Of a stretch of DNA of 10,784 nucleotides, positions 1-6,654 are shown piece by piece. Every line of letters starts with the position of its first letter. The first letter of the stretch is position 1. A program made the position numbers and the translations under genes. The notes beneath the pieces are model-generated. The model saw only the letters and a program-made list of their open reading frames with translations, was not told the DNA's origin and searched no databases. Source of the stretch: Planctomycetaceae bacterium (lineage in GTDB: Bacteria > Planctomycetota > Planctomycetia > Pirellulales > Pirellulaceae); assembly GCA_007129635.1 (NCBI GenBank), contig SKVE01000993.1, positions 1 through 10,784 of the forward strand, read 5' to 3'.

Positions 1-1800
1 ACGGTGACGATTCTGCTGGCGGCGGTCGCCTTGCTGGCACTGAATCGGATTCGGCCCGACGTGGTCGCCATCCTGGTGCTGGTGGCGCTGGTGGTAGCCG
101 GCCAGGTCGACACGCAAGAGGCGCTTGCCGGCTTCAGCAGCCCGGCCGTCCTTTCGATTGCCGCGCTGCTAGTGCTCTCGGGTGGGTTGGTTCGTAGCGG
201 GGCCGTCCGCTGGTTGGCGGTCCAACTGCAGCGTGCCGCTGGTAGCAGCCGACGGCGGCTGCTGGTGGTCAGCGTGCTTCCCCCGGCGATCCTGTCGGGC
301 GTGGTGAACATCGTGGCCGCGGTCTCGATCCTGATCCCGGCCATTCTTCACCTGGCGCGCGAGAACAGGGTCTCGCGCCGCCAGCTCCTTTTGCCGATGG
401 CCCTGACCAGCCTCGCCGGGGCGAATCTGACCCTCATCGGCGCGGGGCACAACCTAGTGGTCGACAACCTGCTGCGCGAATCGGGCGAGGCGGGCCTCGG
501 CTTCTTCGAGATCATGCCGTTGGGGTTGATCCTGGTGGCGGCCCTTCTGGCGTACAACCTGCTGTTCGCGCACCGACTCCTTTCCGGCAACGAGGCCTCG
601 GAGCCACCCGAGCAGACGGAGGAGGACCTTGTGGCCACCTACCATCTGCAGGAGCGGCTCTGGGAGGTCTGGGTGCGCGAGGACGCGCCCGTCGCAGGAA
701 CTCCGCTGGAGCAGATCGGCATCGGCCGGCGCTACGGATTGAGCGTGATTTCCCTATTGCGCGACGGACGGCAGCAACCGGTCGACGATGTGTCGATCGG
801 TCTTCAGGGCAAGGACGTCTTGCTGGTCGGCGGCCGTCACGAGAAGGTGGAACAACTGTGCGCCGAGAACGAGGGGCTGGTACTAGCCGGGCCGCCCGAG
901 CCCCAGACGGCGTTCCCTTCCAGTGAAGCGGAACTCGTCGAAGTTATCGTTCCACCCCGCTCGGATGCTATTGGCAAGACGCTTCGCGAGTTGCGTCTGC
1001 GTGACCAAACGGGGCTGATCGGCCTGGCGGTTTGGCGGCAGGGCCAACCGCGGCGCACCGACGCCCGCGATATTCCGCTGCAAGCCGGCGATGGGGTGCT
1101 GCTGTTCGGCGCCCGGATGCAGACGCGGCACTTCGAGCCCCGTCCCGACTTCCTTTGGCTGCAATCGCCCCACTCCGAGGCGAGTCCGCCCGAGCTGGGC
1201 GTGCGGGCCATTCTGGCGACGGCGATCCTCCTGGCCGTGGTCGTTCTCGGCGCCACGGGATGGCTCTCCATTGCGATCGCCGCCCTGGCCGGGGCGGCCG
1301 CGATGATCTTGCTGGGCATCCTCACCACCCGCCAGGCTTACGAGGCGGTTGACTGGCGGACCATCGCCCTGATCGGCGGCATGTATCCGTTAGGTACCGC
1401 CCTGCAAAACAGCGGAACGGTCGATCTGGTCTCCCGATTGCTGAGCGAGAACATCGGCGCCGCCGGCCCGCACGGCATGTTGTGGGCGATCGGCCTGCTG
1501 GCGATCCTGCTGACCCAACCGATGCACAGCGCCGTGGTGGCCGTGATCCTGACCCCGGTGGCGATCGGCGTGGCGCAATCGCTGGGAGTCGACGCAACGC
1601 CGTTCGCGCTGGCGGTGATTCTCGGCGCCTCGGCAAGCTTCCTGCTTCCGGCCGGCCATCCGGCAACCCTGCTGGTCCAATCGCCCGGGCGCTACGGTAC
1701 GGCCGACTACGTTCGCTTGGGCATCGCTCCGGTGCTGATCGTTTGGGCCGTCATCGGTCTGGTGATCCCCTGGATATGGCCCCTCAGCCAGGCCTCCTGA
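1..1800 (+). CDS. SLC13/DASS-type anion permease with two internal RCK_C (TrkA-C) domains; 5' end possibly outside the window
   Basis: An inner-membrane permease of the SLC13 (divalent anion:Na+ symporter-like) group. Residues about 1-190 form the first membrane half. Two soluble RCK_C-like domains follow at about 215-290 and 308-378, each with the late Gly-Asp/Lys-Asp-x-Leu-Leu-x-Gly strand pattern (LQGKDVLLVGG, LQAGDGVLLFG). Residues 400-598 form the second membrane half. This half-RCK-RCK-half layout and the length near 600 residues are usual for the subgroup. A GTG at 4 can serve as start, but the frame is open to base 1 and relatives usually have about ten more residues before the Arg-Pro-Asp-Val-Val-Ala motif, so the true start may lie upstream. 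The usual Ser-Asn-Thr-like motifs in both halves are altered (VVNIVAAV, MHSAVVAV). Substrate cannot be read from sequence; sulfate, dicarboxylate or another anion are possible. Confidence 0.85.
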   Translation, partial: TVTILLAAVALLALNRIRPDVVAILVLVALVVAGQVDTQEALAGFSSPAVLSIAALLVLSGGLVRSGAVRWLAVQLQRAAGSSRRRLLVVSVLPPAILSGVVNIVAAVSILIPAILHLARENRVSRRQLLLPMALTSLAGANLTLIGAGHNLVVDNLLRESGEAGLGFFEIMPLGLILVAALLAYNLLFAHRLLSGNEASEPPEQTEEDLVATYHLQERLWEVWVREDAPVAGTPLEQIGIGRRYGLSVISLLRDGRQQPVDDVSIGLQGKDVLLVGGRHEKVEQLCAENEGLVLAGPPEPQTAFPSSEAELVEVIVPPRSDAIGKTLRELRLRDQTGLIGLAVWRQGQPRRTDARDIPLQAGDGVLLFGARMQTRHFEPRPDFLWLQSPHSEASPPELGVRAILATAILLAVVVLGATGWLSIAIAALAGAAAMILLGILTTRQAYEAVDWRTIALIGGMYPLGTALQNSGTVDLVSRLLSENIGAAGPHGMLWAIGLLAILLTQPMHSAVVAVILTPVAIGVAQSLGVDATPFALAVILGASASFLLPAGHPATLLVQSPGRYGTADYVRLGIAPVLIVWAVIGLVIPWIWPLSQAS

Positions 1801-1964
1801 ACCGGTGAGGCGGCAGCGCGCGTGCTGTACAACTCGCCGGTCGTGTCGGCAAGCGTCATCGGAAACAAAGCCCCCGATCGGCTTGCCAACCGGTTTCCCC
1901 TCTCCAATAGCGAAAAGGACAGGCATTATCTGCTTGCGCGTCCACGGCAAGAGCATCAGCACCG

Positions 1965-2108
1965 CTGGGAGATCCGGTGCATCCCGGCGAATTGTTGGCG
2001 ACCATCTACCATGCCTTCGGCATCGATCCGGAGACCATCGTCTTCAACCACCTGAACCAACCTCGCGAACTGGTCAAAGCCCAGGCCGTCACTTCGTTGT
2101 TCGCCTAA
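1965..2108 (+). pseudogene. C-terminal remnant of a DUF1501-like protein
   Basis: In the frame ending at the TAA at 2106-2108 the translation includes [17 protein letters not shown] followed by a segment with [10 protein letters not shown]. This resembles the end of planctomycete DUF1501 (sulfatase-like) proteins, where a Pro-x-(E/D)-Leu-x-Ala-Thr-x-Tyr-His-x-x-Gly-Ile-Asp-Pro motif precedes a short tail. Going upstream the frame meets a TAG near 1908 and a TGA at 1806, and no other DUF1501 motif is visible between it and the permease. It is therefore read as the surviving end of a deleted gene, not a working gene. Family assignment is from motif memory and was not searched. Confidence 0.5.
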
Positions 2109-2180
2109 GGCCATGAAAAATCAGTTCCCCTTCACTGGCCAACCCCAGGAAACAATAGCAGACCATCTCGTACGTTCCTA

Positions 2181-2209
2181 TTGCACACCCAATGGCAATC
2201 GCTGATAAT
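2181..2209 (+). promoter_or_regulatory. Putative sigma70-type promoter of the selenoprotein cluster
   Basis: TTGCAC (2181-2186) and GATAAT (2204-2209) are separated by exactly 17 bp. The -10 box matches consensus at five of six positions and the -35 box only at its first three. Transcription would start near 2216 and leave a leader of about 30 nt before the ATG at 2245. It is the only good promoter-like pair seen ahead of the four-gene cluster. Confidence 0.4.
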
Positions 2210-2244
2210 GTGGGAAGATGTAGAGGCGTGAGGCCAGTGAGCCA

Positions 2245-3525
2245 ATGGTGCACTTCCCTGTTCACGGAGTGTTTTTCGTGGTGAATGCCGCACTAGTTGC
2301 GATCTTTATGACGCCCGTTTTGGGTGGTTCGGATTCGGTTGCCGAGCGATCGGGACCATTCCAGACAGTGGCAGCCGAAGAACCGCAGACGAGCGAATTG
2401 TCGCCGCAGGTTCGCGTCCAGCGTGCGGGCCGATTGCTGACGCTGGATTTCGACTTGCTGGACGCTCAGGGACAGCGGCACAATCCAGGGCAAGACCGAC
2501 GGAGCCATCCGCCGACCTTCACCGTTTTCAAGGATGGCCAGCCGATCGGTAGCGGTTCGTTCGAGTATGGCTGAGGCGGCGTATGTGCGTGCTCGTGGCG
2601 AGTACCTTTTAACGCTGGGGTAGGACCGTTGACCATCGTCGCCTCGCAAGATCTGGGCGACCAAGGACAGAAGGAAAGCAGCCCGGTCGTGGTGCAGTGG
2701 CGGTGGTACCACCACGTGCCCAGCCTGGGACTGTGGGCCGTGCTGGTCGCCCTGCTGTTTCTCGTTCCAGCCAACCGGTGTGCTCAGGCATGGTTGATCG
2801 TCTTGCCGGTGTTGGCAGTTCAGCTCGGCTGGTCGATGTTCGCTCGTTTGCTGTCCCTGCCGGTCAGCGTGGCGGAGAATACCGGAGGCGTTTTGGTGGC
2901 GTTGGCTGCGTCCTGGGCGGCCGTCTGGCTGGTGGCGCCTTGGCTCACGCAGCGGCTGATCCCGGTCGCGTTGGTGCTGGCCCTGGGGCTGATGTGGGGC
3001 GTTGGTGGCGTGTATTCTTTCGGCGCTTACGACATGGCTTCGCTGAACCAGGCCGGCGTTTCGATGCTTGCTATCCTTCTGGGTTCCGCCGTACTGCTCT
3101 CCTCGACGGTACTGACCGCGGTCTGTTGCCGACGATCGGCTCGGCCAGAGCGTTTTCTGCCCTGGGCATTGTGGTGGACCGTGGTGGTGACGCTGATGCT
3201 GGTCGCGTTACTGGCGACGGTTCTGCTGATCGGGCCCTTCATCATCATGGGGCTGTTCGATGGCAACGGAGCATGGGACGTGGTATCCGTCGTGCTGGGT
3301 ATGCTGATCGGTCTGCTGATCCTGGGCGGCGTGTCCGGTGTGGCGATCTATCTGGTGAATCTGCCGTTTCTGCTGTTAGCCCAACAGAGTCCGTTGTTCC
3401 GCGCTCGTAGAGACGATACGCTGCGGCCGGTTTCCGTCCCGGAGGATGCCGGCCCTGGTGCGCAGTCTGTGGATGACGCAGTGGTTGCCGATTCGGGTTC
3501 CCCGGCGATGGTCAAGGAGTCTTAG
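2245..3525 (+). CDS. Putative membrane-anchored selenoprotein: FEYG-U-x3-C module joined to a multi-pass membrane domain (UGA at 2572-2574 read as selenocysteine)
   Basis: Read through the UGA at 2572-2574, the frame stays open from 2245 to the TAG at 3523-3525 and gives 426 residues. Residues about 8-30 are hydrophobic (signal or anchor). A short beta-rich domain ends in FTVFKDGQPIGSGSFEYG at about 92-109, then Sec110, Cys114, Cys116 and SWRVP. About seven membrane spans follow between residues 160 and 378, then a polar tail. The segment before the UGA aligns with the end of the secreted selenoprotein at 4856-6499, which has its UGA at the same place. The Sec motif should face outside the cytoplasm. 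An in-frame TAG at 2221 limits the start; ATG 2245 is used, but GTG at 2278 or 2281, behind a GGAG, is possible. The alternative is two genes, 2245-2574 and 2629-3525, the second with a rare TTG start near GGGGTAGGA. The next gene starts 3 bp after the stop. Function is unknown. Confidence 0.72.
2572..2610 (+). promoter_or_regulatory. Putative bacterial SECIS element of the membrane selenoprotein gene
   Basis: After the UGA (2572-2574), arms 2589-2595 and 2599-2605 form a 7-bp stem with one G-U pair, closed by the loop UGG (2596-2598). The loop begins 22 nt after the UGA (21 nt between), within the 16-37 nt range known for bacterial SECIS elements, and has a G in its first two bases. Spacing and loop are the same as in the element at 6335. 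A TTTT run follows at 2607-2610, so a weak terminator is the alternative reading, but the frame continues through it. Confidence 0.65.
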
Positions 3526-3528
3526 TCG

Positions 3529-3960
3529 ATGATCCGCTTTGCACGAGCAACCGCACCGTTGGTTTTGTTGTTAGCTGGCGTGGCCTCGCTGGTCTATGGC
3601 CTGGGGTATCATTCGGCCATCGTCTCGGTCGAGCACGAAATCGAGATCGACCTGACACCACCGCCACCGCCGCCAGGAATGGACATGCATGGTGGGATGG
3701 ACATGCATCCCGGACCGGGCGTCGACCCTTCCGGCTTTGGGCCACTTGGTGACGGGTTCGGCGATCCATGGCTGGATGAACCGCCACCCTGGCTGGCGCC
3801 TCCGCAAGAGCTGTTGACGATACGGGACACGGTCGTTGTCAGCGAGCAGACCGCCGAGCCGCATTTGATCCTCGAGATAACGTACGGGGGAGTTCGTTTG
3901 GATGACGGGATGTTGTGGCGGACTTACACGGGTGAGCCGCCGTCGTTGTGTCCTACGTGA
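3529..3960 (+). CDS. Small membrane-anchored Pro/Met/His-rich hypothetical protein
   Basis: 143 residues with no recognised family. Residues 8-27 form a single hydrophobic segment after two Arg, so the protein is probably anchored or exported. A run of six prolines (44-49) leads into a repeat, GMDMHGGMDMH (50-60), whose alternating Met, Asp and His could bind copper or another soft metal; this is inference. A Gly/Pro-rich linker with Trp residues follows (61-92). A compact C-terminal part (about 95-143) carries ITYGGVRLDDG and ends in PPSLCPT with one Cys. The ATG lies 3 bp after the membrane selenoprotein's stop and is served by AAGGAGT at 3514-3520. It is followed after 16 bp by the 4Fe-4S gene, so the two are probably co-transcribed and may act together. 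Confidence 0.8.
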   Translation: MIRFARATAPLVLLLAGVASLVYGLGYHSAIVSVEHEIEIDLTPPPPPPGMDMHGGMDMHPGPGVDPSGFGPLGDGFGDPWLDEPPPWLAPPQELLTIRDTVVVSEQTAEPHLILEITYGGVRLDDGMLWRTYTGEPPSLCPT

Positions 3961-3976
3961 GTGAGGTGACTCGGTC

Positions 3977-4813
3977 GTGGCGCCCATGACCAAAGAAAGC
4001 TCGATGCCCATCTCAGCCCGGCTGGCACGTTGGCGAGCCTGGGTACAGGGTGCGTTTGCGCTAGTGTGGCTCGATCCCTTCGCCTGGCGTTATCACATGG
4101 CTTGTTCGCCCGTCTTTCACTGCCATTCCTGCCCCTTAGCCCTGTTCGCCTGTCCGATCGGCGTGCTGGCCCATTTCAGTGCATTGCATCTGTTTCCGTT
4201 TGTCGCCTTGGGCATGTTGGTCGTGATCGGCGCATTGGTGGGCAGTTTCGTGTGCGGCTGGGCGTGTCCCTTCGGCTTTCTCCAGGATCTGGCGGGCCGG
4301 TTGCCGACGCCGAAATTTGAATTGCCCAGTTGGCTGGGATACGGCCGTTATCTAGTCCTGGTGCTGTTGGTGCTTGCGATTCCCTATTTTTTTGGCGAAG
4401 AGCACCCGTTGTTCTTCTGCCGGGTGTGCCCTGCCGGTGCGTTGGAAGCGGCGGTGCCGCACACGGCCAGCACGGCATTGGCGGGCGGCGGCATCGTGTG
4501 GCCCACCGCAACGAAGATGTCCATCTTGGTCGTGTTTCTGGTAGCGATGGTGTTCATCCGTCGGCCGTGGTGTACGCTGCTGTGCCCGCTGGGAGCCATC
4601 TACAGTCTGTGCAACCGCGTGTCGTTGGTCTTCTTGAACTTTCGTTCCGACCGTTGCAACGATTGCGATCTGTGCCGGCGACTCTGCCACTACCGCGGGC
4701 TCGGCCAGCGTCGCGGCGACGACCAGCGCTGTATCCGCTGCCTGGATTGCACCCGTTGCACCGCCGTGACGCTTTCCAACGTGTTTCAGATCGAGAAAAA
4801 GGAATCTGGTTAG
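3977..4813 (+). CDS. NapH/NosR-like polyferredoxin, 4Fe-4S membrane protein
   Basis: A 278-residue integral membrane iron-sulfur protein of the NapH/NosR/CcoG-like electron-transfer type. Membrane spans lie at about 62-92, 122-139 and 180-195. Cys-Pro motifs lie at CGWACPFG (91-100), CRVCPAG (148-154) and CTLLCPLG (199-206). The C-terminal cytoplasmic part holds two four-Cys clusters: C227, C230, C233, C237 and C252, C255, C258, C261, each fit for a 4Fe-4S centre. An extra N-terminal set, C43, C49, C52 (CHSCP) and C59 (ACPIG), is notable. Such proteins pass electrons between quinol and periplasmic redox partners. The start is GTG 3977 with GAGGTGA at 3963-3969; ATG 3986 is a weaker choice. 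Its place between two selenoprotein genes suggests it feeds electrons to them, which is inference. The partner cannot be named from sequence. Confidence 0.9.
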   Translation: MAPMTKESSMPISARLARWRAWVQGAFALVWLDPFAWRYHMACSPVFHCHSCPLALFACPIGVLAHFSALHLFPFVALGMLVVIGALVGSFVCGWACPFGFLQDLAGRLPTPKFELPSWLGYGRYLVLVLLVLAIPYFFGEEHPLFFCRVCPAGALEAAVPHTASTALAGGGIVWPTATKMSILVVFLVAMVFIRRPWCTLLCPLGAIYSLCNRVSLVFLNFRSDRCNDCDLCRRLCHYRGLGQRRGDDQRCIRCLDCTRCTAVTLSNVFQIEKKESG

Positions 4814-4815
4814 TC

Positions 4816-4843
4816 AGTTGTGAGTTGTGAGTTGTCAGTTGTA
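4816..4843 (+). repeat. Four tandem copies of a 7-bp unit, AGTTGTN
   Basis: The unit AGTTGTN is repeated four times without gap (last bases G, G, C, A), directly before the ribosome binding site of the secreted selenoprotein. It also opens a spurious GTG-started upstream extension at 4820. Runs of this kind seem common between genes in planctomycetes, from memory. No function is evident. Confidence 0.7.
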
Positions 4844-4851
4844 AAGGAGGT
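4843..4851 (+). promoter_or_regulatory. Full-length Shine-Dalgarno site deciding the start at 4856
   Basis: AAAGGAGGT matches the anti-Shine-Dalgarno completely and ends 4 bases before ATG 4856. This places the start at 4856, just before the MNRRS signal peptide, not at the in-frame GTG 4820 inside the tandem repeat. Confidence 0.85.
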
Positions 4852-4855
4852 GGTT

Positions 4856-6499
4856 ATGAATCGGCGATCGATGTTTTTGGCGAGTGCCGTGGCGGCTGCG
4901 TGGGCCGTTACTAGCGCTTTGGCCGCGAACGCAGAGACGTTTTCTCTGCAACTGAAACGTTTGGAGACGGTGACCGACCGTTCGACCGGTCCACCGTCCG
5001 ACTACATGTTCCGGGGACTCATGGCGCAGCGGTTCCAACGTCAAACCGGTGAGAATGTCCGCGGGATCCCCGGGCAGACGGATGAGGCTGAGTTTGCCAA
5101 GGTGATTACGAAGGAGCCGAGCTATAACTCAAAGTCCCCCTTCCGCGGCGTGGCCACGTTGGGGACGCAGAAGTTCGGCTTCGTTCTGGACACGGACAAG
5201 CCTGCGCCGGAAGCGGAAGGAGCCCCGAACACACCGGCTGTGCAGTACAACCGGCTGTACTTCGATCTCAACGGCAACGGTGACCTGACAGACGATGCGG
5301 TCATCGAAGCCCTAGCTCCCGGCAACGTCAGATATCCTCCGGGTTACGCAAGTTTTTCGTTTCCCCGGGTCGATCTGACGGTGGATGTCGACGGGACCGA
5401 GATCGAATATGCCTTCTTCTTCTCCGGTAGCGCGCGCTCGCTGTCCTTCGGTGAGAAGCAGCAGGTCCAGTACGTCTACGCGTCCTTGAGTGCCGCAGCG
5501 TACCGCGAAGGCGAGATCACGGTGGACGGGCAGACGTTGCGAGTTGTGGTGACGGACTTCAACAGCAACGGACGGTTCGACGATCTGACGGCGCCGGATC
5601 CCAACGTTAATTACGGGGACGGCAGTGTCTATCTTCGGCCGGGCGATATGATCTTCGTCGATCCTCAGCCGCAAGATAACTATGGCTACGACGTGACGAC
5701 CAGCGATGCTCAGCATTACTTGGCCAAAACGATTCGGATCGGCGAGCGTTTTTACGACCTGGAGATCACACCGGCGGGCGACCAACTGACGGTCAAGCCC
5801 TCTACCCGGGAGGTCGGGCATGTCAGCAATCCCCATCAGGGATATCGCGGGTTGGCGTACGGCGATCTGGGCGTGTTGAAAATCGTATCGGACGAAGACG
5901 GCCGAGCGATGCTGCCCGAAGGCTCGTGGAAGCTGCATTCGTATACCCTGGACCGTACGGGGCACGACCAGACCGACGAGCAAGCAGACGCGGCGCCTTC
6001 GTTGCTGCAGACGCTGGCAAGCGCGGTGTTGGGCAGCGCCCAGTCGACAGGGCCCAGGCCCACGAGGGTTTCGGCCCGCATGACGGGCGAACAGGCCGCG
6101 TTCGAGGTTCGGGCGGGTGAGACGGCCGAATTGAAGTTCGGACCACCCTTTACGCCGAAGGTGACAGCCGCTTACCTGCAAGGCGACCAGCTCTCGCTGG
6201 ATTTATCGCTGATCGGAGTGGGCGGCGAGGTTTGTAGCAGCTTGATGGTCGACGGAGCGCGACCGGGCAAGCCGGCGTTCACCATCACCGACGCCCAGGG
6301 GAAGATCGTCCAGACCGGCACGTTCGAGTATGGGTGAGGCTTCACCTGCCGGTACTCGTGGCGAGTACCTTCGGAACCCGCGGCAGAATATCGCGTGAAA
6401 GTCAAGATGGAAGGCGGTCCATTCCCGATCGATTCGGACTACGAAAGTGTCCTGCGGTCTGCAGATTGGAGACGCATCGGTGGTGTGCAGGCGCGCTGA
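4856..6499 (+). CDS. Putative secreted selenoprotein with EF-hand-like loops and C-terminal FEYG-U-GFTC motif (UGA at 6335-6337 read as selenocysteine)
   Basis: Read through the UGA, the frame gives 547 residues ending at TGA 6497-6499. A clear signal peptide (residues 1-26, ALAANA before Glu27) sends it out of the cytoplasm. Two calcium-binding-like loops lie at 137-147 (DLNGNGDLTDD) and 234-243 (DFNSNGRFDD). The rest looks like repeated beta domains. The last domain (about 425-493) ends in FTITDAQGKIVQTGTFEYG and is homologous to the domain before the UGA in the gene at 2245. Then come Sec494, Cys498 and YSWRVP, followed by 43 residues of protein-like sequence (for example VKMEGGPFPIDSDYESVL). 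The stretch after the UGA carries no stop for 53 codons and matches its paralogue, so a plain stop at 6337 is less likely. UGA is a normal stop elsewhere in the window, so this is not a changed code. The U-x3-C pair suggests thiol/selenol redox chemistry. Substrate is unknown. Confidence 0.82.
6335..6372 (+). promoter_or_regulatory. Putative bacterial SECIS element of the secreted selenoprotein gene
   Basis: Arms 6351-6358 (GGTACTCG) and 6362-6369 (CGAGTACC) form a perfect 8-bp stem with loop UGG (6359-6361). The loop is separated from the UGA (6335-6337) by 21 nt, exactly as at 2572. Sixteen bases through the loop and 3' arm (TCGTGGCGAGTACCTT) are identical to the other element. The G in the first two loop bases and the distance fit the known bacterial SECIS pattern. 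It would recruit SelB with Sec-tRNA. Confidence 0.75.
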
Positions 6500-6543
6500 G
6501 GAGAGTAACCGACGGTAACCCCTGAATTCTTCTTGGAAAACAA

Positions 6544-6572
6544 GCCGGGACAGTGTAGGAGACTGTCCCGGC
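6544..6572 (+). terminator. Strong GC-rich hairpin after the selenoprotein cluster, terminator-like
   Basis: GCCGGGACAGT (6544-6554) and its exact reverse complement (6562-6572) enclose the loop GTAGGAG, giving an 11-bp perfect stem 45 bp after the stop at 6499. No T-run follows, so it is not a textbook intrinsic terminator; it could be a 3'-end stabiliser or a dispersed planctomycete palindrome. The rest of 6500-6654 shows nothing else but the ribosome binding site of the next gene. Confidence 0.5.
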
Positions 6573-6654
6573 CAGTTGTCACATTGCCCTCCACTTAATC
6601 TTTCATCTAATCTATCCCTAACTTATCAATCCCGATCAGATCCAGGAGTCTCCC

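Noticed and set aside
2572..2574. UGA as a tryptophan codon (altered genetic code) in place of selenocysteine
   Set aside because: UGA ends other genes in the window (1798-1800, 3958-3960 and 8943-8941 on the minus strand) and UGG is used for Trp. Only the two homologous sites read through.
4820..4855. GTG start at 4820 giving a 12-residue longer secreted protein
   Set aside because: It lies inside a tandem repeat, without a ribosome binding site, and would put the perfect AAAGGAGGT inside the gene and spoil the signal peptide.
6544..6572. The 11-bp hairpin as a third SECIS element
   Set aside because: No in-frame UGA with downstream coding lies at a suitable distance before it; the preceding TGA (6497-6499) is 45 bp away and followed by no protein-like frame.
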